From Bacteroidales bacterium (GTDB taxonomy: Bacteria; Bacteroidota; Bacteroidia; Bacteroidales; SM23-62), in assembly GCA_016783865.1 (NCBI GenBank), contig JADHVS010000079.1:1-18454 (forward strand): a stretch of DNA of 18,454 nucleotides, written 5' to 3'. Position numbers and translations under genes: made by a program. The first letter of the stretch is position 1, and the number at the start of each line of letters is the position of its first letter. The notes below the pieces were generated by a model that saw only the letters and a list, made by a program, of their open reading frames with translations, searched no databases and was not told where the DNA came from. Below are positions 7,092-15,254 of this stretch, one piece after another.

Positions 7092-8672
7092 TTAGAATCC
7101 GGTATTCTGTGTCAATCCGGGGTATAATGACAGTTCTCTGTTTGGTATTGGAAAAAGGTGGCTAATACCCAGTTGAAAATTATTAAACTCGGCATCCCTT
7201 TCGCTGGCAACCACATTGATGCTGGACTGATCGTGCAGGATCCCCCATCTGTCGAGATCATACCAGCGGAGACTTTCCCCGCACAGCTCCACCAGCCGTT
7301 CATGCATGATTTGTTCATGCAAGGATTCACGTGTTGAAAAATTTGCCGGAACCAGGTCGCTCATTCCAACCCGTCTTCTTACTTTATTAATATATTCAAC
7401 TGCCATGGACCGGTTACCATCAAGTTCATTCAGAACCTCAGCATACATTAAATATACATCTGCAAGACGAATCACCCTGTAGTTTATTCCTGAACTGTAA
7501 TCTTCAGCGCTATGTGTTTCAACACGGGTATATTTTCTCCAGTAACAGGGCTGTGTAAGAGTATAATCTTCTGTGGCCATCCATTCTGACCACGTCATTC
7601 CATAAAGCAGTTCAGTATCGCCGGGTTTTTCATAAAAAAGGGTAGCAGCCAGGCGTGGATCTTCTTCCCCTGCGGCTGTTTGTTCCTTCCTGAACTCATC
7701 CAGTAGCCAGGGCCTGGGATAAGCGTCAGCCCAGGCTCCCCCATTTACAACCAGTCCGAAAAACTTGGGACGGTGTGCTCCGAGCTCTTTACCATTATGC
7801 AGACCTTCACCAAACTGGATCTCGAAAAGTGATTCCGAATTATTTTCGAATTCCATGGTAAAATTGTCTTTATAATTCGGGACAAGGCTGTACATATCCA
7901 TAGCAAAGATCTCTTCAATCTTGGTTTGAGCCTGTTGCCAGTAGTCTTGTGATTTTGACTGATCATCTACTGATGGCCGGTTATAATAACCTGCCAGTTG
8001 CATCTGGATCCTGGCTATCATACCTTTTGCACCGCCCATGGTAACTCTCCCCAGATCTTCACCGGTCCATTTTTCCGGCAGGTATTTTTCTGCTTCAAGA
8101 AAGTCACTCAGTGCCTGCAGGTATATATCTTCCTGCTCAATAATCTCTCCATTGGCGGTTGAACTTATCATCCGGGGACCTTTGCCGAACGACCCTGCCA
8201 CATACCAGAAAGCTACTCCCCGAATGAAATAGGCCTGTCCAAGTATTTGTTGCGCCTCTTCCTTTTCTTCGAATAGGTCCATCCCATAATCATTCATATT
8301 GTCAATCACCTGGTTGCAATAAAACATCTGCCTGAAGATCGCCTGCCAGGGCCATATGATCCCTTCGGCCCCGTTATCATTGTAGCTGATAATATTAAAG
8401 TTTGAATAGGCCTGAAAATATGGATTAGGGCTTTCGCTCCAGCCTTCGTCACTACGAGATATCATTAGTACATGGAACCACCGGCTGAAATACCCCGGAA
8501 TCCTGAATACAGAATAACAGGCATTTAGTCCCAGATGATAGTCATCTTCTGCTCTCCAGTAGGTGTCTGAGGATTCCCTGTTTGGATCCTTCAGGTCTAA
8601 GAAATCTTCAGAGCACGAAGGCATAAGAAGCAGAAGACCAAGCAGGCAGGAAATAAATCTGTTACTTTTCAT
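7092..8672 (-). CDS. susD: SusD/RagB-family outer-membrane glycan-binding lipoprotein
   Basis: A 526-residue protein within the usual SusD size range. The lipoprotein signal ends LMPSC (Cys20), followed by SEDFLDLKDPNRESSDTYW, the standard start of the family. The middle carries TPR-like helical content (for example AQQILGQAYFIRGVAFWYVA). The C-terminal RagB/SusD part shows VIRLADVYLMYAEVLNEL, YINKVRRRVGM and ERLVELCGESLRWYDLDRW, and ends in FPIPNRELSLYPGLTQNTGF. SusD-like proteins sit as a lid on the SusC transporter and capture oligosaccharides at the cell surface. The gene starts 16 bases after the SusC stop, and the pair is surely co-transcribed. The symbol denotes family membership, not starch specificity. 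Confidence 0.97.
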   Translation of the reverse strand: MKSNRFISCLLGLLLLMPSCSEDFLDLKDPNRESSDTYWRAEDDYHLGLNACYSVFRIPGYFSRWFHVLMISRSDEGWSESPNPYFQAYSNFNIISYNDNGAEGIIWPWQAIFRQMFYCNQVIDNMNDYGMDLFEEKEEAQQILGQAYFIRGVAFWYVAGSFGKGPRMISSTANGEIIEQEDIYLQALSDFLEAEKYLPEKWTGEDLGRVTMGGAKGMIARIQMQLAGYYNRPSVDDQSKSQDYWQQAQTKIEEIFAMDMYSLVPNYKDNFTMEFENNSESLFEIQFGEGLHNGKELGAHRPKFFGLVVNGGAWADAYPRPWLLDEFRKEQTAAGEEDPRLAATLFYEKPGDTELLYGMTWSEWMATEDYTLTQPCYWRKYTRVETHSAEDYSSGINYRVIRLADVYLMYAEVLNELDGNRSMAVEYINKVRRRVGMSDLVPANFSTRESLHEQIMHERLVELCGESLRWYDLDRWGILHDQSSINVVASERDAEFNNFQLGISHLFPIPNRELSLYPGLTQNTGF

Positions 8673-8688
8673 ATTTAGTTTTTTACAT

Positions 8689-11600
8689 CTAGAACGACAA
8701 TTGTATACCCATTAAATAAGATCTGACAGGAGGATAATCTCCCGTGTCGACACCCTGAACAAATACTCCACTGGTGAACTCCGGGTCATATCCTTTATAT
8801 TTTGTGAATGTCAATAAATTCTGTCCACTGAGATATATCCTCATCCTATCGATGAATAATAATTTGGTTAGCACCTTTTCAGGCAGGCTGTACCCCAATT
8901 GGAGGTTTTTTAACCTGAGAAAAGAACCATCTTCGAGCCATCTGTCTGATTGTGCCCTGGCATTATCTGTTGTGCCGAAATAAGGTCGCGGATTGGTGCC
9001 AGATGGATTATCCCATGTCCAGGGATCAAAATATCCCGGGATATTATTTGGGGAATCCATGCTTTCAATACCCAGCCTCAGCCCATTGAATATTTCATTT
9101 CCATATACCCCGAACCAGAACATTGTTAAATCAAAACCCTGATAATCAGCAGAAATATTAAGCCCGAACTCAAAATCAGGGAACGGACTGCCGAGCCATT
9201 GCCTGTCGAGCAGATCTATCTGTCCATCCTCGTTGAAATCCACAAAACGTATGTCACCGGGTTTGGCATTTGGCTGAATTAACCTGGTCTCATAGCGTCC
9301 GTTTTCATTATTAAGGACTATCGCCGTGTGCTCAAAGACCTCATCCATTGACTGGAAAATACCGTTTGTTTCAATCAGGTAGAAATCTGCAATAGACCGG
9401 CCTTCTTCAGTCCTGTTTACCTGGTTATACGAACCTTCGCGATACCCCTCTGATTCACCCAGTTTTAGCACCTTATTATTAATAGAAGTAATATTGGCAA
9501 ATACATTATAATTGAGCTTGCCAACCTGGTCTTTCCATCCCAGGGAAAACTCAATTCCTATATTTTCCATCTCCCCATAGTTTGTCCACTCATTGGCATC
9601 GCCAAGGTACTGGTCGACTCCCACTCCTGTTGCCATGGCAAGCGGGAGAGTAACCAGCAGGTCGGTCGACTTAGAATCGAACCATTCAATTGTACCGTAT
9701 AATTTGTTATTCAGGATCCCGAAGTCAGATCCCACATTAAGCGTTGTTTTGGTTTCCCAGCCAAGATTGGGATTTACCCGGTTGCTCTGAAGGGCTCCTT
9801 CCCTGACCGTCTGATCTTCACCCAGCACAGCATAGAAACCTTCATAGGGCCCGCTATGGTTGATGGTAGCCTGGTAATCATAATTACCCAATGCCTGCAT
9901 GTCTCCCAGCTTACCATAACTTATCCTGAATTTCAGGTCACTGACTATATTCTTCAATGGTTCAAAGAATCCTTCGTTACTGATCCTCCATGCCAGGGAG
10001 GAGGAAGGGAAGGTACCCCATCTTTTTGAGGGTCCGAATTTCGAAGAGCCATCACGCCTGATATTAAATTGGAATAAATACTTATTATCGTAATTATAAT
10101 CTACCCGTCCCAGGTATGAAATCATGGAATTGTGTTGTTCATTTCCCCACATATTGTACATCTCGCTAACCAGGTCAATTTGCCATAGTCCTTCCACCAA
10201 CTGGTTGTACCCTTCGTTAGCCAGGTGCAGAAAATCGGTTTTTTGAGCCGTATAACCGGCCAAAGCATTTACACTGTGTTTGCCCAGTTCAAGTTGATAT
10301 GTCAGTGTGTGTTCCATAATAAGGCTTAACCGTTCCTGGCTCTCGAAGTACAGTCTGTCAAACCAGCGTGTTTCAACTGATAAATACCTCATGGTCGCTG
10401 CTTCATCGGTCCTTTTTCTGCGGCCGTTCCAGTAATCGGCTCCAAGATTAGTTTTAAGTTTTAATCCTTTAATGATTTCCAGCTCAGCATATAAGTTTCC
10501 AATCAAACGGTTGCCTGCCTGGATATCTTCGATAGATTCCTGGGCTGCTACCGGGTTGGTACTATATGTGGGATATTTCACCGAACCATAACCATATCCT
10601 CCCCTGCCACTGATCTCATCAGGATCATAAACCGGGATTACCGGTGGCATGCTAAGTGCATTTGAAAAGGATCCTCCATTTTCTGATTTACGGTCGGTAT
10701 GGAGGAATGAAATGTTTTCACCGACTGAAAACCTGCCCCGCCTGCCTTCAGAGTTTACCCTGAAACTGTAACGATTATACCAGGGACCCTGGAGTACGCC
10801 ATCCTGTGAAAAATAACCTGCACCCAGCATATATGAACTGTTCTGCTCGCCTCCCGATATTGAAAGATTATAATTATGGACCCTGCCGGTTTCGAAAATC
10901 GCATTCTGCCAGTCTGTATCTGCAATGGTGTCTCCGATAGCAGGTGCACCAAACCATTGAGAACCGCCGTTTATATAACTCAACTGATTATAATACAAAT
11001 AATCAATTGAATTCATCATATCGATTTTTTTTGCCAGCTCATCCAGGCCAATACTTGCGCTGAATTCAACTTTTGCAGGGCCTTCTTTACCTCTTTTCGT
11101 GGTAATTATGATAACACCATTTGCCCCTCTGGCACCATAAAGGGCTGCGGCAGAAGCATCTTTCAGTATCTGTATTGATTCAATATCTGATGTATTGAGG
11201 TTGTTCGGGTCATTCAGGATCAGACCATCGATGACATATAAAGGCCCCACGTTTGAGAATGATCCTATGCCACGGATCCTTACCTGTGCCATACCACCCG
11301 GACTTCCGCTTGTGTGCACTGAAATCCCTGCTGCCTGTCCCTGCAGGGCTTCCCCGATCCCGGCCACCTTTACTTTTTGCATCTCATCGATATCCACAAC
11401 CGATACGGCACCTGAAAGGTCCCTTTTCTTCTGTGTGCCATACCCTATGACTACCACCTCTTCCAGTTTCTGAACATCGGGTACCAGGGACACCTCCAGT
11501 GCCTGAATGTCTGATACTCCAATCCTTTGGGCCAGATATCCGACATAGGAAATTACCAGGACCTGGTTATCTTCAGACAAGGCTATTGAAAAGTTGCCGG

Positions 11601-12024
11601 ATACATCTGTAACAACACCAAAGGTCGTTCCTTCAATAATCACATTGGCACCGATCAGAGGTTCCATAGTGAAGGCATCAGTGACAGCACCTGTTACCAA
11701 TCTTTGCTCATCGGAGATGACTTCCCGGGGAGTGATAACGATGAAATTCTCATTCAGGATCTCATAATCCAGGTTAGAATCTTCGAGGATCCTTTCTAAA
11801 ATAACTTCAATGTCTTCATCCTGAAAATCCAGTGTAACCAGTTTATCCAGTTCAGGATACTGGTCACTGAAAAAGAAGGCAAAATCGGCCTGCTTTTCCA
11901 ATTCTCTGAATACATCCCTGATCCGCATATTTTCCACCTGGATATCCAGTTTCTGGTCCTGTGAAAATAATTGGGAGGGAATGAAGAAGATGCAGAAAAA
12001 ACATGCAAAAACGGTTAGTCTCAT
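8689..12024 (-). CDS. susC: SusC/RagA TonB-dependent receptor with N-terminal STN signalling domain
   Basis: A 1111-residue outer-membrane transporter. In order: signal peptide (1-22); STN domain (about 23-100, with MRIRDVFRELEKQADFAFFFS and ILNENFIVIT), which in transducing receptors contacts a FecR anti-sigma factor; carboxypeptidase-regulatory-like domain (about 104-185, GAVTDAFTMEPLIGANVIIE); the SusC signature LEEVVVIGYGTQKKRDLSGAV; plug domain (about 200-310, ALQGQAAGISV, VRIRGIGSFSNVGPLYVIDG, ILKDASAAALYGARGANGVI); and a 22-strand barrel ending in Phe (SYLMGIQLSF). It imports oligosaccharides using TonB-ExbBD energy. The in-frame stop five codons upstream fixes the ATG at 12024. The STN domain and the FecR and sigma genes just upstream point to trans-envelope control of this locus. 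The substrate is unknown. Confidence 0.97.
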   Translation of the reverse strand: MRLTVFACFFCIFFIPSQLFSQDQKLDIQVENMRIRDVFRELEKQADFAFFFSDQYPELDKLVTLDFQDEDIEVILERILEDSNLDYEILNENFIVITPREVISDEQRLVTGAVTDAFTMEPLIGANVIIEGTTFGVVTDVSGNFSIALSEDNQVLVISYVGYLAQRIGVSDIQALEVSLVPDVQKLEEVVVIGYGTQKKRDLSGAVSVVDIDEMQKVKVAGIGEALQGQAAGISVHTSGSPGGMAQVRIRGIGSFSNVGPLYVIDGLILNDPNNLNTSDIESIQILKDASAAALYGARGANGVIIITTKRGKEGPAKVEFSASIGLDELAKKIDMMNSIDYLYYNQLSYINGGSQWFGAPAIGDTIADTDWQNAIFETGRVHNYNLSISGGEQNSSYMLGAGYFSQDGVLQGPWYNRYSFRVNSEGRRGRFSVGENISFLHTDRKSENGGSFSNALSMPPVIPVYDPDEISGRGGYGYGSVKYPTYSTNPVAAQESIEDIQAGNRLIGNLYAELEIIKGLKLKTNLGADYWNGRRKRTDEAATMRYLSVETRWFDRLYFESQERLSLIMEHTLTYQLELGKHSVNALAGYTAQKTDFLHLANEGYNQLVEGLWQIDLVSEMYNMWGNEQHNSMISYLGRVDYNYDNKYLFQFNIRRDGSSKFGPSKRWGTFPSSSLAWRISNEGFFEPLKNIVSDLKFRISYGKLGDMQALGNYDYQATINHSGPYEGFYAVLGEDQTVREGALQSNRVNPNLGWETKTTLNVGSDFGILNNKLYGTIEWFDSKSTDLLVTLPLAMATGVGVDQYLGDANEWTNYGEMENIGIEFSLGWKDQVGKLNYNVFANITSINNKVLKLGESEGYREGSYNQVNRTEEGRSIADFYLIETNGIFQSMDEVFEHTAIVLNNENGRYETRLIQPNAKPGDIRFVDFNEDGQIDLLDRQWLGSPFPDFEFGLNISADYQGFDLTMFWFGVYGNEIFNGLRLGIESMDSPNNIPGYFDPWTWDNPSGTNPRPYFGTTDNARAQSDRWLEDGSFLRLKNLQLGYSLPEKVLTKLLFIDRMRIYLSGQNLLTFTKYKGYDPEFTSGVFVQGVDTGDYPPVRSYLMGIQLSF

Positions 12025-12103
12025 GGTAATAATTGTTTTTCAGACAACAACTTCTAAATTTCTGATTCCATGCAATCCTGGCACGAAAAGACATATCATG
12101 AAA

Positions 12104-12123
12104 ACAACAAAAACGTATGTTGT
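12104..12123. promoter_or_regulatory. Inverted repeat in the SusC leader, candidate operator or promoter element
   Basis: In the 135-base gap between the FecR and SusC genes (12025-12159), the arms ACAACA (12104-12109) and TGTTGT (12118-12123) flank an 8-base A/T-rich spacer. The gap must contain the promoter or attenuation signals for SusC expression if the sigma factor acts here. I found no good match to the Bacteroidota housekeeping -33/-7 pair in it, which fits control by an alternative sigma factor. The repeat is short and may be chance. Confidence 0.25.
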
Positions 12124-12159
12124 ATCAAAAAAATACTGCATCTAGCCTGTAATTTCAAT

Positions 12160-13266
12160 TTATTTGTCCTTGAAATCAAAGTCTTTATTGAATGAAAGGT
12201 GTACTGTTTTCTCATGAACAATATAATTGACTGGAGATGTGAGTGCAATGGCTTCAAGAACCTGATCAATCGGGTAATCAGGGATAGTTCCCGAATAGGA
12301 TTGTTTTTTCAGTTCTTCATTCTCAAAAACGAAGGTGACGTCCCATTTTCGTTCCAGTTTTTTTACCAGGCTTTCAAGAGTCTCGTTGTTGATTATCAGC
12401 GTACCTGACTGCCATGATATGGTCTCCTCAATATTCACATCATTGTATAAAACAAGATTTTTAGCCAGGAAAACTTCATTTTCATTCTTTTCAGCCGTTA
12501 CATCTTCTTCAGTTGATATTATTTCAGTAATATTCAGATTTTTCTGATACCTGATCTTCTGGTGTGGTTTAATGTATACAGACTCATTATTACTTTTGGT
12601 TTCAACCCGGATGTTACCCTCAATTAAAGTAGCTTCAACCTGGTTTTCCTCGGGATATGATTTAACATTAAAAGTAGTGCCGTGAACATATATATCAAGA
12701 TGGGTGGTATGGACGATAAAGGGATGATCACTTTTTTCTACTTCAAAAAGGGCTTCGCCTTCCAGGAATACTTCGCGGGTTTTGTAGTCAAAATTTTTGC
12801 TATATCTCAGGAAACTGCCGGCATTTAGCCAGATACTGCTACCATCAGGCAATACAACGGAAGAATGGCCTCCTTTGGGTACAGCGATTTCAAAATTCTG
12901 GTTATCTGCGATATCATTGGATCTGTGTCCGAAAAAATAGGCGAAATATCCAACAGCTGTAAGAAGTATCAGAATAGCTGCATATTTCATGACGGGGCGA
13001 AGGATCTTATGCCTGATGCTTTTGGCATCGGAGTACTGTTGCCCGTTTTCAATTTCATTCAAAAACCGTTCATAAGCTGCATCGATATTGGAGGATTTAT
13101 CAAATTTCAGTATTATTTCCTGGTAAACTTTTTTTAGCGAAGTAAAAACAGCCTTATTTTCACTACATTGATCAAGCCACTCAAAGACTTCCTTGGTTTC
13201 TTCATCGGAGGATTCACCAAGAAAGTAGTTAAAAATCAGTTCCTCCGGAATATTTTTTCTTTTCAT
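12160..13266 (-). CDS. FecR-family anti-sigma factor
   Basis: A 368-residue inner-membrane regulator. The cytoplasmic N-terminal part (1-90) contains a FecR N-terminal-type helical segment (LIFNYFLGESSDEETKEVFEWL). A single transmembrane helix spans about 93-113 (MKYAAILILLTAVGYFAYFF). The periplasmic FecR domain covers about 126-222 (FEIAVPKGGHSSVVLPDGSSIWLNAGS, GEALFEVEK, HGTTFNVKSYPEE). The C-terminal DUF4974/STN-like domain covers about 290-357 (LESLVKKLERKWDVTFVF, SGTIPDYPIDQVLEAIALTS). It normally holds the ECF sigma factor until the SusC STN domain signals that substrate is bound. A recognisable AGGA lies six bases before the ATG, unusual for this window. The sigma gene is 85 bases upstream. 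Confidence 0.95.
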   Translation of the reverse strand: MKRKNIPEELIFNYFLGESSDEETKEVFEWLDQCSENKAVFTSLKKVYQEIILKFDKSSNIDAAYERFLNEIENGQQYSDAKSIRHKILRPVMKYAAILILLTAVGYFAYFFGHRSNDIADNQNFEIAVPKGGHSSVVLPDGSSIWLNAGSFLRYSKNFDYKTREVFLEGEALFEVEKSDHPFIVHTTHLDIYVHGTTFNVKSYPEENQVEATLIEGNIRVETKSNNESVYIKPHQKIRYQKNLNITEIISTEEDVTAEKNENEVFLAKNLVLYNDVNIEETISWQSGTLIINNETLESLVKKLERKWDVTFVFENEELKKQSYSGTIPDYPIDQVLEAIALTSPVNYIVHEKTVHLSFNKDFDFKDK

Positions 13267-13351
13267 ATTTTTCCTGTATACAATTAATAAGTAGTATGAG
13301 ATGCTCTCTACCCTAAAAGGATTGTCTGTTTTAACAAAAAAAGGAACATAT

Positions 13352-13915
13352 TTACGAAAATAGTTTGAGGGCTTGCCGGAAAGCTTTCAACGCTTTAGAA
13401 ATGTGATACTCAACAGTTTTAATATTGATATCCAGTTGTTTTGCTATTTCTGCATAGGTAAGTAGCCGGGACCTGCTAAACCTGAATATGGTTTGTGTCT
13501 TTTCTGGTAAGGAGTTATAGACCTGGTCAATAATTTTCTGAATTTCATCCAGCTCAATTTCACTGTTAGAAAAATCATTAGAATTTGCTGCTGTGATTTC
13601 TGCTTCCCGCAGTTTCAGCATTTCCTTCTGCCGGTGTATATTTCTCACTTTCATTTGTCTCAGGTAATGAATACACCTGTTATGAACGGCTGAAAAAAAA
13701 TAGGATGAAACGGAAGAGCTAATATTCAAATCTTTCCTGTTTTCCCAGAGGCGGATAAAAATATCCTGCACTATGTCTTCAGCAACAAACTGATCCTCCA
13801 GGTAGCTTGAAGCATATAAATAAAGCCTTTGATAATATTGATCAAACAGAATACGAAAACCTGCTTTATCGCCGGCTACGATTTTTCGCACTATTGATTG
13901 ATCTTTTTTATTCAT
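13352..13915 (-). CDS. ECF RNA polymerase sigma factor, Bacteroidota FecI-like type
   Basis: A 187-residue ECF sigma factor with the two expected domains. Region 2 covers about 20-86 (FRILFDQYYQRLYLYASSYL, AEDIVQDIFIRLWENR for core binding and -10 recognition). Region 4 covers about 131-183 (VYNSLPEKTQTIFRFSRSR, LTYAEIAKQLDINIKTVEYHISKALKAFR, the helix-turn-helix that reads the -35 element). It is followed by its cognate FecR gene and then by SusC, the classic Bacteroidota trans-envelope signalling order. It probably drives transcription of the SusC operon and perhaps itself. It starts only 32 bases after the upstream hydrolase gene, so basal expression may come from the upstream operon. A small hairpin ends two bases before the start codon. 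Confidence 0.96.
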   Translation of the reverse strand: MNKKDQSIVRKIVAGDKAGFRILFDQYYQRLYLYASSYLEDQFVAEDIVQDIFIRLWENRKDLNISSSVSSYFFSAVHNRCIHYLRQMKVRNIHRQKEMLKLREAEITAANSNDFSNSEIELDEIQKIIDQVYNSLPEKTQTIFRFSRSRLLTYAEIAKQLDINIKTVEYHISKALKAFRQALKLFS

Positions 13916-13917
13916 GA

Positions 13918-13938
13918 CCAGGAAAACGGTTTTCTTGG
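13918..13938 (-). promoter_or_regulatory. Imperfect hairpin abutting the ECF sigma start codon
   Basis: Arms CCAGGAAAA (13918-13926) and TTTTCTTGG (13930-13938) pair around a 3-base loop. There is one mismatch in the minus-strand RNA (A-C) and one G-T wobble when read on the plus strand. The stem ends two bases before the sigma ATG (13915), where the ribosome would bind, so it could lower translation or mark the end of the upstream operon. There is no U-tract beyond the stem. Confidence 0.3.
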
Positions 13939-13947
13939 AGGCAAATC

Positions 13948-15027
13948 TTATTCACCCCTTCCATTCATTTTCATAATGATTGTGACTTCCTCCTTACTAA
14001 AACAGCTTCCATCCTTTCGGAAAATATCCGTAAACCAGATTTCAGGTTCGCCACCCTCAGGCATTGGCATATTCCATGGATAGATTGTATTGGTTTTACC
14101 GGAAACCAGCCCCCAGTTAATTGCCCATACCTTCTCTTCTTTCAACATAGGCATAATGTTCTGAAAATTACTGTTATAATGCCTGGCAAGATATTCAGAG
14201 CAGATGAGGGGCCTTCCATGAGTCTTAAGCAATCTTAACCAGGTCAGGTGTATTTCCGGATCTGAATAGTTATGGTAAGAAATAATATCTGAGTTCTTTA
14301 CCTGGAATTCGTTGAGCTCCTTGAGATCAAGCTTCCATATCCCGCATGTTAGTGGTTGAGACGGATTCACGTCCCTTGCCCATTTGAACACATTTTTTAG
14401 CAGGGGCAATGATTTATTATCATGGCCCGAGTTACCCGGTTCATTGTAAAGATCCCAGATCAATACCCGGTCATCGTCCCTAAAGGTGACCAGGATATCC
14501 CTGACATATTCTTCAAGCCATGGAAAGAGTGCTGTTGTATCTTCCCGTAAGTCATAGCTGGGATCCTGTATCCAGCCGGAGTTATGGATGCCGGTTTCAG
14601 GTTCAGGCTGGGACCCTGGATTTGAAACTTCATTCCAGCAATCATCAAAAAATACAAACATGGTAGACAATCCATGATCTGAAGCGATCGTCAGATACTG
14701 ATCCAGTCGCATTTTAAAACCTTCCGGATCCTGCCTCCATGCATAACTGTGCAGGTATACCCGCATAATATTGAATCCGAGTTCCCCGGCCCATTCCAGT
14801 TCCCGGTCAATGGTCACCGGATCAAATGTTTCTTCCTGCCACATTTCAAGCTGGTTCACTGCAGTACTGGGTTGGAAATTGCAACCACTCCGCCAGCCGT
14901 TCAGTTCAAACCAGGTTGCAGCTTTATCTGCCGGCCAGATCCCGGCTTCATACCTGACATCTGTTTTACAGCTTGCAGATAAAAGAACAACTAAACAGGT
15001 CCAGATGAATAATGAATTTGATTTCAT
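13948..15027 (-). CDS. GH5-like (clan A) glycoside hydrolase lipoprotein
   Basis: A 359-residue protein with a lipoprotein signal (LLSASC, Cys20) followed almost directly by one (beta/alpha)8 barrel. Expected clan A retaining residues are visible: acid/base in IWDLYNEPGN (Glu196) and nucleophile in LICSEYLAR (Glu278). The usual barrel markers are also present: FNIMRVYLHSYAW (Arg89, strand 3), MFVFFDDCWNE, and SYHNYSD (His252). Bacteroidota homologues of this style are often labelled 1,4-beta-xylanase or cellulase-family protein, but I cannot assign a GH5 subfamily or substrate. It is the last gene of a cassette with a UroD-like protein and an NCS1 permease, 38 bases after the small membrane protein. 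The ECF sigma gene follows, so it may belong functionally to either neighbour. Confidence 0.85.
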   Translation of the reverse strand: MKSNSLFIWTCLVVLLSASCKTDVRYEAGIWPADKAATWFELNGWRSGCNFQPSTAVNQLEMWQEETFDPVTIDRELEWAGELGFNIMRVYLHSYAWRQDPEGFKMRLDQYLTIASDHGLSTMFVFFDDCWNEVSNPGSQPEPETGIHNSGWIQDPSYDLREDTTALFPWLEEYVRDILVTFRDDDRVLIWDLYNEPGNSGHDNKSLPLLKNVFKWARDVNPSQPLTCGIWKLDLKELNEFQVKNSDIISYHNYSDPEIHLTWLRLLKTHGRPLICSEYLARHYNSNFQNIMPMLKEEKVWAINWGLVSGKTNTIYPWNMPMPEGGEPEIWFTDIFRKDGSCFSKEEVTIIMKMNGRGE

Positions 15028-15065
15028 ATTTAACCAATTAAACTGATCATCGGTATAGATAAAAT

Positions 15066-15254
15066 TTATCCTTCCTTTTCCTTTTTCAGCCAGTTAGCGG
15101 TCAGTGTACCTGCAAACCAGATCAGGGAGCAAATCAGGCTGCAAATCTTAAAATTATCAAATGAGCACAAACCGGCTGCAAATAGTATAGCAATCAAAAA
15201 AAGAAAAGCAAGAGAGCTGATATTTATAGTCAATATTATTATTCTGACCATCAT
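15066..15254 (-). CDS. Two-helix small membrane protein coupled to NCS1 permease
   Basis: A 62-residue hydrophobic protein with two predicted membrane helices (about 4-27 and 36-55) and a charged cytoplasmic tail, LKKEKEG. I do not recognise a named family. Its ATG overlaps the stop of the permease gene as ATGA (15254-15251); a second ATG follows immediately. This overlap indicates translational coupling and argues strongly that it is a real gene despite its length. Small two-helix partners of larger permeases are known elsewhere, for example YhdT beside the pantothenate symporter PanF, so an accessory transporter subunit is a reasonable inference. Confidence 0.75.
   Translation of the reverse strand: MMVRIIILTINISSLAFLFLIAILFAAGLCSFDNFKICSLICSLIWFAGTLTANWLKKEKEG

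Noticed and set aside
11864..12094. Alternative longer minus-strand frame starting upstream of SusC
   Set aside because: It is in another frame; the SusC frame has a stop five codons before its ATG and a proper signal peptide.
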